Shown here piece by piece: positions 33,099 to 41,030 of a stretch of DNA of 64,000 nt. Origin of the DNA: Bacteroidales bacterium. GTDB taxonomy: Bacteria > Bacteroidota > Bacteroidia > Bacteroidales > UBA932. Numbering within the stretch: the stretch's first letter is position 1; each line of letters starts with the position of its first letter. The DNA lies in assembly GCA_017630215.1 (NCBI GenBank), contig JAGBVR010000002.1:89615-153614 (forward strand). Reading direction: 5' to 3'. The translations under genes and the position numbers were made by a program. A model generated the notes under the pieces. The model worked only from the letters and a program-made list of their open reading frames with translations. It had not been told where the DNA came from and searched no databases.

Positions 33099-35498
33099 CT
33101 AGTAACCAGGATTCTGCATCAAATCAGGATTCATATTTATTTCACGCTGAGGTATTGGATAAAGGGTATAATGGGATGGAAGATCCTGTCCATAGTAAAC
33201 ACCACCTTTATATGTCCAGTTATAACCATGTATCCACTTTCCAAATCGAATAAGATCGGTGCGGCGATGACCTTCCCACATCAGCTCGCGAGAACGCTCT
33301 GCAAGGATGTATTCCTCAGTAACCTCAGTTGGAAGTTCTGCCCCAGCACGTGCAGCTAATTCTCTGAGTTTAGCCAATGCTTCCTGCTGCAGACCTAGTC
33401 TATAGCAAGCCTCGGCATAAATCAAGTATATTTCACCCAAACGGATCAATGGGAAGTCTATGTCACTGAAATTTTTATCCCAGCCATATGAGACTCCGTC
33501 ATGAGAATTATTGTTGAACTTAATAAACGACCATCCATTCAAGAAGGTATTGAGATTATATTCCATAGATTCCTTACGACCTTTTATATAAAAATACCCG
33601 GCACGCTCATCTGTATAAACATACTCACCAGTCTTATAGTTCGGTTTTTTCACATCAGGAAACCATCTCCTGACATAATCATAAGGAACACGATTACCAG
33701 CCCAGCCGCTATTCAATCCTACAATATCACCCGGATTATCGTCTCCGGACAGTGAGGAAGATACTATAAAAGTAGTTCCACCATACGACATTGCCTTTGA
33801 ATCATATGGCGCAGCAAACAGTATCTCACCTCTTGCGTCAGAATTTTCACCATTGTCAGCACGGAAAAGTTCCGCATGAGTCGGAGCAAGAGTATAACCA
33901 AGTGAGAATATTTTATCACAAGCCTCTCTTGCCTCCTGCCATCTCGGTCTGCCAGTATACACTTCGGCATTTATATATACACGAGCCAGAAGACCTAGAA
34001 CTGTACCCTTATCCGCTCGTGGATAATTAGCTCGGGCAGCAGGAATTTCGCTATTGTCCGAAGAAAGATCTTCAAGTTCTTGAACTATATATTCAAACAA
34101 TTCCTTTCGTGGCAACTGACTTGGATTAAATTCAGATATTGAAGAAAATTCTGTTGTAAACGGGAACATACCGAATACATCCATTGCTACCCAATAGAAA
34201 TAAGCGCGAAGGAAACGAGCTTCAGCACGATACTGCATAACAGTTTTCTTAACAAATCCTGAACATCCTCTTTCTTCCAGCTTGTCTTCCGTAGTGTTAC
34301 GCAAGAAATCATTAACGGATGTGATTACATTAAGACATTGAAGATAAACAGCATAGACAGGGTCAATCAAACCGCATGCGCTGAAATCTGCTTGATTAAG
34401 GAAATTAATATAAGCGTCGCCCCATGCACACTTTAGAGCATCAGCAGGAAGCTCCTGGATAGTCCAGAAAGCACGGACAAATTCCGCAGATCCTGGGTCA
34501 AAGAACTGATTACTCCAGTTCATACTCACAATATTTTCATAAATGCCGGTAAGTACCTCCTCGTATCCCATAGAGTATTTTCCATAACGATCATCTACAT
34601 ATGGATCTTTGTCTTCAAGAGAGACTGGTGGCATAACCAGAATCGATGAACGCTTAACCTCATTAGCAACGTTTGTGGATATTTTATATAGATCTTCCTG
34701 AGCATCAGCTATATATACTGTGAAACCGTTTGTAAACTTAGTTGGCGGGAGAGCAATCATAAATTCTGTTACTTTATGCTCATTAAGCTGAACTCCTTCG
34801 CCACAATATAACTTTACAGAAGAGTTTCCACCTTCTAATGAAATCTGAGGACGTTGATTGTCTGAAAACACAGTAACTGTAGCTGATCCAGCCAGTGGTT
34901 CTTCTAAATTTCCCTTGACTTCAATGGACTTCACAATATGCGTTCCTGTCAACTGAAGTTTGAGTACTCCCAAAACATTCTTGAACTTCAGGTTAAAATC
35001 CGACTCGTTATCAGTTACTGCAACCATAGGAAAGCTACCGTTGCTGAACGAATTCGGAGTATATACCTGAGTACTTGGAATCACAGTATTACTGACTCTA
35101 TAAACACCATCTGCATCCAAATAAGATCCGGATAATGATAAGTTCCTGGAATATGGATAATAGGCCACATTGCAAGGAATCTCTATTCCCGCGTTAAAAT
35201 CTCCCGTCCCTTGAGCATCATTTCCCACATATTCCAAAGTGCCATTGCTCTTACCTGCAGATGCAGATGAAACGGAATACTCATCTGCAATTGTACTACC
35301 TTGAAATACCGCAACGCGATCTCCCGCTGACCACAAAACTGCTCTGTTTGAGGCCAATGCAGTCTTTGTAGGAGCATCAAATTCCTCAAAAGATGTAGTG
35401 AACAGATCTTTTGACACTATGATTTCCTCTGATTCCTGCTTATAACAACTGCTCAACCCAATGGTAACTATTGCCAATAAAATGACTGATTTTTTCAT
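33099..35498 (-). CDS. fusion lipoprotein: fimbrillin-like module plus SusD/RagB domain
   Basis: The 799-residue protein has lipobox GLSSC (Cys18). Residues about 20-300 are the same fimbrillin-like module as at 9595-11475 (AYYPYSRN, SFSNGSFPMVAV, LKFKNVLGVLKLQLTGT, EFMIALPPTKFTNGFTVYI, EVKRSSILVMPP). Residues about 310-799 are a SusD/RagB glycan-binding protein missing the usual first 40-50 residues: GYEEVLTGIYENIVS, then TPR helices with AEARFLRAYFYWVAMDVFGMFPF, KGTVLGLLARVYINA and the C-terminal IRLGEIYLIYAEACYRLG, LAERSRELMWEGHRRTDLIRFGKW. No SusC receptor is in the window. It has its own perfect promoter, divergent from the next gene. Codon use is AT-richer than flanking genes. Confidence 0.9.
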   Translation of the reverse strand: MKKSVILLAIVTIGLSSCYKQESEEIIVSKDLFTTSFEEFDAPTKTALASNRAVLWSAGDRVAVFQGSTIADEYSVSSASAGKSNGTLEYVGNDAQGTGDFNAGIEIPCNVAYYPYSRNLSLSGSYLDADGVYRVSNTVIPSTQVYTPNSFSNGSFPMVAVTDNESDFNLKFKNVLGVLKLQLTGTHIVKSIEVKGNLEEPLAGSATVTVFSDNQRPQISLEGGNSSVKLYCGEGVQLNEHKVTEFMIALPPTKFTNGFTVYIADAQEDLYKISTNVANEVKRSSILVMPPVSLEDKDPYVDDRYGKYSMGYEEVLTGIYENIVSMNWSNQFFDPGSAEFVRAFWTIQELPADALKCAWGDAYINFLNQADFSACGLIDPVYAVYLQCLNVITSVNDFLRNTTEDKLEERGCSGFVKKTVMQYRAEARFLRAYFYWVAMDVFGMFPFTTEFSSISEFNPSQLPRKELFEYIVQELEDLSSDNSEIPAARANYPRADKGTVLGLLARVYINAEVYTGRPRWQEAREACDKIFSLGYTLAPTHAELFRADNGENSDARGEILFAAPYDSKAMSYGGTTFIVSSSLSGDDNPGDIVGLNSGWAGNRVPYDYVRRWFPDVKKPNYKTGEYVYTDERAGYFYIKGRKESMEYNLNTFLNGWSFIKFNNNSHDGVSYGWDKNFSDIDFPLIRLGEIYLIYAEACYRLGLQQEALAKLRELAARAGAELPTEVTEEYILAERSRELMWEGHRRTDLIRFGKWIHGYNWTYKGGVYYGQDLPSHYTLYPIPQREINMNPDLMQNPGY

Positions 35499-35526
35499 AA
35501 ATAACGATGTCTTGTTCTTAGGTTGA

Positions 35527-35557
35527 CAAAATTAAACCATTCCCGATCGACTTCAAA
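35527..35557 (-). promoter_or_regulatory. promoter of the SusD fusion gene
   Basis: On the minus strand: TTTG (35557-35554), 19-bp spacer, TAATTTTG (35534-35527), 28 bp before the ATG at 35498. Perfect consensus, back to back with the promoter at 35581. Confidence 0.85.
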
Positions 35558-35580
35558 ACATTTGTATGACTTTCTTATTA

Positions 35581-35611
35581 TTTGAAAACGGGAAAATGAA
35601 TATTATATTTG
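35581..35611 (+). promoter_or_regulatory. promoter of the SusE/F-like fusion gene
   Basis: TTTG (35581-35584), 19-bp spacer, TATATTTG (35604-35611), 32 bp before the ATG at 35644. Perfect consensus. Its position fixes the start at 35644 rather than the earlier in-frame ATG at 35566, which lies upstream of the promoter. Confidence 0.85.
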
Positions 35612-35643
35612 TATGTCCATGTAGAAAATTCAGTGAACACATT

Positions 35644-37191
35644 ATGAAAAATACTATTCTCTTATTAATAACAACAGCTGCAGTGCTGGCCGGTTGCCAG
35701 AAAGCGGAATATGACAGTACATCCGGATCTGAAATTTTCACGGCTTCAATAGATGAATCTGGCACTCAGACCAGAACTACTATGACCTATGACAGACAAG
35801 TGGTCTGGTCATCTGAAGATCAGCTTGCAGTTTTTCAAGGCAAAACAGTAGCAAATCAATATAAATTAAAAGAAAGCTATGCAGGATCCAGCAACGCTTC
35901 ATTTAAACTAGTGTCCGAAAACACTTCAGCAAATAAAGACAATGACATTCTACGCAACATAGCTTTATATCCATATTCAGAAGATATTGTTCTTTCTAAG
36001 GGTATGGATAACAGCAAGGAAGATGTATACAAGATATCAAATGTGGTTCTTCCTGAATCTCAAATATATTCGCCCGATAGCTTCGGCAACGGTACTTTCC
36101 CAATGGTTGCTGTAACCAGAAGCTTAGGTGACCATAATCTCAAGTTCAAGAATGTCATGGGTGCCATCCAGTTTGAGTTCGTGGGAAATCAATTAGTAAA
36201 ATCTATAAGCATAAAGGGAAATAACGGAGAACGTCTTGCGGGTGAAGCAACAATAACTGCACACGGAAATAATCTTATGCCGACAATCCAAATGGGATCA
36301 GAGGCTTTTACAGAAGTTACTCTTGATTGCGATTGGGGTGTTCAGCTTACGAGGAGCGAGCCAACAAAATTTATAATTGCACTACCGCCTGTTAAATTTA
36401 CACAAGGTTTCACAGTAACCTTGAAATATCAAAATGGTAATGAGTATTCGATTTCTACCGACAAAGAGAATGAAATACTCCGTTCCACTATTTGCACTAT
36501 GCCCGTACAGTCAGCAGAAGGTGATAGTCAGGTACCTCATTCATCCCTCCATATCATCGGCTCATACAGTTACTGGGATCACAGATATAGTCAATTTATC
36601 TGCGATTTCAAAGGAGATAACGACATCTATTCCGGCCTTATTGACTTTGGAGAGGATCATAGATCTAATGAATTTAAAATTACAGGAAAAAGCTGGGGCG
36701 AGGATGAGTATTCCATGAGCAAACCTTATGCACCCGAAACCAAAACCATATCTCTGGTTGAAGGAGGTGGCGATAATATTAATGTATATCAGGAAAAGCG
36801 ATATTACCAGTTTATTCTTGATCGATCCGAATGCACTTTGACCTCCAACATTTCATTCGACCAACTTGGAATAATAGGAGATTTCAACTATTGGAGTGAA
36901 GATGTGGTGATGGATTTCAATCCATTTACACAAAAATTCTATACAGATCTTGAGCTTGTGGCTGATGTCTACTTTAAATTACGTTTTGATAGCGATTGGG
37001 CACTGCAGCTGGGATCACATAACGATCTTCTCGAATTTAACGGAGAGGATATCCACGCACCGGCTGGTAAGTATAGAATCTATGTGGACTTGAACAATCC
37101 TGAAAAAATGTCATTTGTACTCGATGCTAAGGCCTATGGTACCGAGGAGAACTATGGTCATTTTGCTTCAAGTTATTCTTACTCCGATTAA
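35644..37191 (+). CDS. fusion lipoprotein: fimbrillin-like module plus SusE/F-like C-terminus
   Basis: The 515-residue protein has lipobox VLAGC (Cys18). Residues about 20-285 are the shared fimbrillin-like module (ALYPYSED, SFGNGTFPMVAV, LKFKNVMGAIQFEFVG, KFIIALPPVKFTQGFTVTL, EILRSTICTMP). The C-terminal half has two successive Ig-like segments, the first opening LHIIGSYSYWDHRYS and the second LGIIGDFNYWSEDVVMDFNP, with KLRFDSDWALQLGS in the second. These resemble the starch-binding domains of SusE/SusF. It is probably a surface glycan-binding lipoprotein partnering the divergent SusD fusion. AT-rich codon use like its partner. Confidence 0.8.
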   Translation: MKNTILLLITTAAVLAGCQKAEYDSTSGSEIFTASIDESGTQTRTTMTYDRQVVWSSEDQLAVFQGKTVANQYKLKESYAGSSNASFKLVSENTSANKDNDILRNIALYPYSEDIVLSKGMDNSKEDVYKISNVVLPESQIYSPDSFGNGTFPMVAVTRSLGDHNLKFKNVMGAIQFEFVGNQLVKSISIKGNNGERLAGEATITAHGNNLMPTIQMGSEAFTEVTLDCDWGVQLTRSEPTKFIIALPPVKFTQGFTVTLKYQNGNEYSISTDKENEILRSTICTMPVQSAEGDSQVPHSSLHIIGSYSYWDHRYSQFICDFKGDNDIYSGLIDFGEDHRSNEFKITGKSWGEDEYSMSKPYAPETKTISLVEGGGDNINVYQEKRYYQFILDRSECTLTSNISFDQLGIIGDFNYWSEDVVMDFNPFTQKFYTDLELVADVYFKLRFDSDWALQLGSHNDLLEFNGEDIHAPAGKYRIYVDLNNPEKMSFVLDAKAYGTEENYGHFASSYSYSD

Positions 37192-37232
37192 TAGTAAGAA
37201 GCATCATTCAATCATTACTAAGATATAACTGA

Positions 37233-37262
37233 AAGAGGCGATCCGTTTTCGGATCGCCTCTT
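37233..37262. terminator. bidirectional terminator with 13-bp perfect stem
   Basis: AAGAGGCGATCCG (37233-37245), TTTT loop, CGGATCGCCTCTT (37250-37262), followed by ctattgt. It separates the SusE/F-like fusion gene from the convergent EF-G paralog. Confidence 0.92.
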
Positions 37263-37280
37263 CTATTGTATAAATTTCAT

Positions 37281-39434
37281 TTAGTCTTCTTTCTCTTCCT
37301 CGAGGTAAGCCTTCAGGAGCTTCTCCTGTACATCACCAGGAACTGGCTGGTAGTCAGCGAAGTCCATTGTGAATGTTGCGCTACCTGATGAGAGTGAGCT
37401 GAGGGTAGTAGAGTAACGGTAGAGCTCTGCGAGCGGAACACGTGCCTTGATAACCTCGAATCCCTTCTCTGAACCCATTCCCTCGATGAGGGCACGGCGG
37501 TTCTGGAGGTCTGACATACAAGCACCCATGTATTCAGATGGTGTGAGCACCTCTACATTGTAGATAGGCTCCATGATCTTCGGACCAGCTGCACGGAATG
37601 CCTCCTTGAAAGCGTTGCGTGATGCGAGAACGAATGAGATTTCATTTGAGTCTACCGGATGCATCTTACCGTCGTAAACATAAACGCGGATGTCACGAGC
37701 AAGCGAACCTGTAAGAGGACCTTCGCTCATCTTCTCGTTGATACCCTTGAGGATAGCAGGCATGAAGCGGGCATCGATAGCACCACCGACAACGCAGTTG
37801 TAGTACTCGAGCTTACCACCCCATGGAAGGTCATATTCTTCCTTACCCTTGATATTGAGGACAACTTCCTTGCCATCTACCTTGAAGCGGTTACCTGGAT
37901 CGACACCCTCCTGATAAGGAGCGATAAGCAGGTGAACCTCACCGAACTGGCCGGCACCACCTGACTGCTTCTTGTGACGATAGTCAGCGCAAGCCACCTT
38001 AGTGATAGTCTCTCTATAAGAGATCTTAGGAGCCGAGAACTCGATCTCAAGCTTATTCTCATTCTGGAGTCTCCATTTGAGAGTATTAACATGCTGCTCA
38101 CCCATACCCTTGAGGATAGTCTGCTTCTGCTCCTTGTGGTACTCGATGATGTATGTAGGATCCTCAGCGGCGATCTTTGCCATTGCCTCGCTTACCTTTT
38201 CCTCGTCCTTAGCATCCTTAGCCTTCACAGCGCAACGATACTTGTAGTGAGGGAATACGATATCCTTGTAAGCGATCTCAGATCCCGGTGCAGAAAGAGT
38301 TACGTTAGTCTTAGCTGCGCGGAGCTTAACTGTACATCCGATATCACCGGCAACAAGCTCAGTAACCTTCTCCTTCTTCTTACCTGCCACTGCATAGAGA
38401 GCTGTGATTCTTTCCTTGTCACCAGTCTCGCAGTTTTCGAGGTCAACACCTTCTGTAAGCTTTCCTGACATAACCTTGAAGTAAGCCACCTCACCAAGGT
38501 GCTGCTCCACAGCTGTCTTATATATGAAGAGTGATACAGGAGCATCCTGCTTGCACTCATATGTATTTCCATCCTTTGTGACGCATGGGCGCTCTGCTGG
38601 AGAAGCCGCTACGCGGATTGTGAACTCCATAAGACGCTTTACGCCGATATCCTTCTTTGCAGAAAGACAGAAGATAGGCATTACAGCACCTTCGCGGATA
38701 CCGATACCAAGACCCTTTCTGATCTCATCCTCTGAGAGCGAACCCTGCTCGAAGAATGTCTCCATAAGGGTGTCGTCATACTCAGCCGCACGCTCGATAA
38801 GAGCATTTCTGAGCTCCTCAGCCTCGTCCATCTTGTCAGCTGGAATCTCAAGATCCTGACGCTTGCCTGTATCTCCTTCAAAACGATAATATTTCATCTT
38901 GAGAACATCGATGAAGCCATCAAATCCAGGACCTACGTTTACCGGATACTGAACCACTACAGGCTTGTTACCGAATGTCTCCTTCATAGACTCAAGAGTA
39001 GTCTCCCAACCTGCCTTCTCGCCGTCGAGCTGGTTAACAGCCACGATAAGCGGAATGCCATATTCTCTTGCATAGCGTGAATAGATCTGAGTACCTACCT
39101 CAACGCCCTGCTGTGCGTTCACTACGAGAACACCTGTATCGCACACCTTGAATGCTGAAACTGCTCCACCTACGAAGTCGTCAGCACCCGGAGTGTCGAT
39201 GATATTGAATTTTGTATCCATGAACTCAGCATAAAGCGGAGTAGCATAAATGGATCTCTGGTTCATCTGCTCGATTTCGGCATTGTCAGAAACTGTATTC
39301 TTTCCTTCTACAGTACCTCTTCTGTCGATCACCTTGCCTTCGTAAAGCATAGCTTCAGATAATGTGGTCTTACCTGCCTTGGTGCTACCAAGCAGAACCA
39401 CATTACGGATGTTTTGTGTAGAATAAGTCTTCAT
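37281..39434 (-). CDS. fusA2: EF-G paralog with altered GTPase centre (EF-G2 type)
   Basis: The 717-residue translation-elongation-factor-like protein has all EF-G domains. The P-loop is GSTKAGKT (16-23) in place of the usual AHxDxGKT. The G3 motif reads DTPGADDF (80-87), so the catalytic His of DTPGHVDF is Ala84. The switch I EERGITI region is absent (NAEIEQMNQRSIYATPL instead). G4 is NQLD. Published work on Bacteroides thetaiotaomicron describes an EF-G2 that supports translation without GTPase activity; this protein shows the residue pattern expected for that group. The gene is monocistronic with a -7 box upstream. Translation-factor role is likely; loss of hydrolysis is inferred from residues. 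Confidence 0.9.
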   Translation of the reverse strand: MKTYSTQNIRNVVLLGSTKAGKTTLSEAMLYEGKVIDRRGTVEGKNTVSDNAEIEQMNQRSIYATPLYAEFMDTKFNIIDTPGADDFVGGAVSAFKVCDTGVLVVNAQQGVEVGTQIYSRYAREYGIPLIVAVNQLDGEKAGWETTLESMKETFGNKPVVVQYPVNVGPGFDGFIDVLKMKYYRFEGDTGKRQDLEIPADKMDEAEELRNALIERAAEYDDTLMETFFEQGSLSEDEIRKGLGIGIREGAVMPIFCLSAKKDIGVKRLMEFTIRVAASPAERPCVTKDGNTYECKQDAPVSLFIYKTAVEQHLGEVAYFKVMSGKLTEGVDLENCETGDKERITALYAVAGKKKEKVTELVAGDIGCTVKLRAAKTNVTLSAPGSEIAYKDIVFPHYKYRCAVKAKDAKDEEKVSEAMAKIAAEDPTYIIEYHKEQKQTILKGMGEQHVNTLKWRLQNENKLEIEFSAPKISYRETITKVACADYRHKKQSGGAGQFGEVHLLIAPYQEGVDPGNRFKVDGKEVVLNIKGKEEYDLPWGGKLEYYNCVVGGAIDARFMPAILKGINEKMSEGPLTGSLARDIRVYVYDGKMHPVDSNEISFVLASRNAFKEAFRAAGPKIMEPIYNVEVLTPSEYMGACMSDLQNRRALIEGMGSEKGFEVIKARVPLAELYRYSTTLSSLSSGSATFTMDFADYQPVPGDVQEKLLKAYLEEEKED

Positions 39435-39498
39435 CAGTTTTTGTGTTATTATGTGTGTTAATTATGTTTCTCTCAGTGTCATAAAAGACACATCCTCG

Positions 39499-39506
39499 CA
39501 AATCTA
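39499..39506 (-). promoter_or_regulatory. -7 box for the EF-G paralog
   Basis: TAGATTTG on the minus strand, 64 bp before the ATG at 39434. This would give a leader of about 60 nt. Confidence 0.4.
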
Positions 39507-39549
39507 AAAAAATTTTATCGCAATATCAACAAATCAGTACATCTTTTTA

Positions 39550-39750
39550 TCATGTAATCTTCTGTTGCCCTTTACGAAGCATATCAATGAGGTCCTCACA
39601 AGAAAGACCAAGCTGCTCATAAAGCATATTGTCAAGAACCACAGAGGCACTTCCGATGCGGTTATACAATTCCGATAGTTCTTCCGCCCTGCGCTTGCGT
39701 CCGTAATCCGCAGTGAATATCTGACAGACCTGTTCATATAATTTTTCCAT
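39550..39750 (-). CDS. small conserved-looking protein
   Basis: The 66-residue protein starts at the ATG at 39750 (MEKLYEQVCQIFTADYGRKRR) and is helical and acidic, ending LSCEDLIDMLRKGQQKIT. It has no signal or membrane segment. An overlapping frame of similar length exists, but this one has protein-like composition (balanced charges, amphipathic helices). It is divergent from the XRE regulator gene. Function unknown; it could equally be spurious. Confidence 0.5.
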   Translation of the reverse strand: MEKLYEQVCQIFTADYGRKRRAEELSELYNRIGSASVVLDNMLYEQLGLSCEDLIDMLRKGQQKIT

Positions 39751-39927
39751 AACACAAATTTTAACTGCAAATCTGACAGACGTCATCGACATTTCCAAGG
39801 TTTTAAGCCTGAATCACCGGAAAAAACAAAAGATTTTTCTTTTTTTTATGTGTTTTTAACTTTTCTTTAGTGGTATTTTCTTGCTATTCATCGGATTTTC
39901 TTGTTTAATAAGCGCCAGCATAACAGA

Positions 39928-39935
39928 TAATTTTG
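39928..39935 (+). promoter_or_regulatory. -7 box for the XRE regulator
   Basis: TAATTTTG, 14 bp before the ATG at 39950, implying a leader of under 10 nt. The -33 element is degenerate. Confidence 0.4.
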
Positions 39936-39949
39936 TCCTGACCAATACT

Positions 39950-40342
39950 ATGAAAATGGACAATTCTTCTATCAAAGACAATATCCGCAAGGTCAGAAAG
40001 GCAAGGAAACTCACCCAGGAAGAACTGGCTGACAGGCTGGATATTTCCCTTACTGCATACAGAGATCTGGAAAAAGGCAATACAAGCATAGTCAATTCCA
40101 ATGTCATCAGACTCGCAGAACTGCTCGATACCACTGCAGAAGAGCTTGTTCTGGGATACCGTCCTGTGCAGGCACCGGGAAAACTGCTGGAAGATGTACG
40201 CACAGAATATGGCGGAAAGATCGAAGCAATGGAAAGAAGAATCGCCGATCTGGAGAAATTGGTCCGTTCCCTCGAAGAAACTATCGCAACAAAGAATGAA
40301 ATCATAGCTATGCTTAAAAAATCCGCTGTAGCAGAGAATTAG
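39950..40342 (+). CDS. XRE-family transcriptional regulator with coiled-coil tail
   Basis: The 130-residue DNA-binding protein carries a helix-turn-helix of the Cro/C1 type in residues 8-62 (IRKVRKARKLTQEELADRLDISLTAYRDLEKG). Residues about 85-125 form a coiled coil (KIEAMERRIADLEKLVRSLEETIATKNEII) likely used for dimerisation. Start at 39950; the frame from 39881 would begin upstream of the -7 box. The target is unknown. The next gene rnhB begins 43 bp downstream with its own -7 box. Confidence 0.85.
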   Translation: MKMDNSSIKDNIRKVRKARKLTQEELADRLDISLTAYRDLEKGNTSIVNSNVIRLAELLDTTAEELVLGYRPVQAPGKLLEDVRTEYGGKIEAMERRIADLEKLVRSLEETIATKNEIIAMLKKSAVAEN

Positions 40343-40373
40343 TCCGGCTCTTGCGAAACTTGGAGCGATTGCG

Positions 40374-40381
40374 TAAATTTG
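40374..40381 (+). promoter_or_regulatory. -7 box for rnhB
   Basis: TAAATTTG ends 4 bp before the rnhB ATG at 40386, with a CTTG 20 bp upstream (40350-40353). The transcript would start at or about the ATG, that is leaderless. Confidence 0.5.
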
Positions 40382-40385
40382 CAGA

Positions 40386-40997
40386 ATGCGCAATGAAACA
40401 CATCTTTTGAATTATCTCAACGCAGACCTGATCGAAGCAGGCTGTGACGAAGCCGGAAGAGGCCCATTGGCCGGTCCGGTTTTCGCGGCGGCAGTCATTC
40501 TTCCAAAAGATTTCCATCATCCTTTGCTTAATGATTCGAAGAAGATGACGGAAAAGGCCCGCGAAACTTTAAGGCCGATAATCGAGCAGGAAGCCATTGC
40601 ATGGGCTGTTGAAGAAGTCAGCGCAGAAGAAATCGACACGATAAACATATTGAATGCATCCATCACTGGCATGCAGAGGGCCGTACGCCGTCTGACTGTC
40701 AAGCCGGAATTCCTTCTTATAGACGGAAACAGGTTCAAACCCTTCGACGGCTATCCCTACCAATGCATTGTCAAGGGGGATGCAAAATTCGCATCAATTG
40801 CAGCGGCATCAGTCCTTGCCAAGACCTACAGGGATGAGTATATGAGGAAACTGGCAACAGAGTATCCCGAATACGGATGGGAAAGGAATATGGGATATCC
40901 GACCAAAGAGCATGTCGAAGCTATCATCGCCCACGGCTATACACCCCATCATCGCAAAAGCTTTCATCTGAAGCAGTTGGAACCGACATTGTTCTAG
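40386..40997 (+). CDS. rnhB: ribonuclease HII
   Basis: The 203-residue enzyme nicks RNA in RNA-DNA hybrids in the cytosol. Motif [14 protein letters not shown] places the metal-binding Asp21-Glu22. Further family segments are [27 protein letters not shown] and [16 protein letters not shown]. The C-terminal [23 protein letters not shown] is typical. Full length. Confidence 0.96.
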   Translation: MRNETHLLNYLNADLIEAGCDEAGRGPLAGPVFAAAVILPKDFHHPLLNDSKKMTEKARETLRPIIEQEAIAWAVEEVSAEEIDTINILNASITGMQRAVRRLTVKPEFLLIDGNRFKPFDGYPYQCIVKGDAKFASIAAASVLAKTYRDEYMRKLATEYPEYGWERNMGYPTKEHVEAIIAHGYTPHHRKSFHLKQLEPTLF

Positions 40998-41030
40998 AAC
41001 CATATCAGAAAAACAAAAATATCATTGGAT

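Noticed and set aside
39534-39770. Alternative 78-codon frame overlapping the small gene at 39550-39750
   Set aside because: It is rich in Cys, Trp and Arg, has no helix pattern, and its C-terminal half is an out-of-phase reading of the more protein-like frame.
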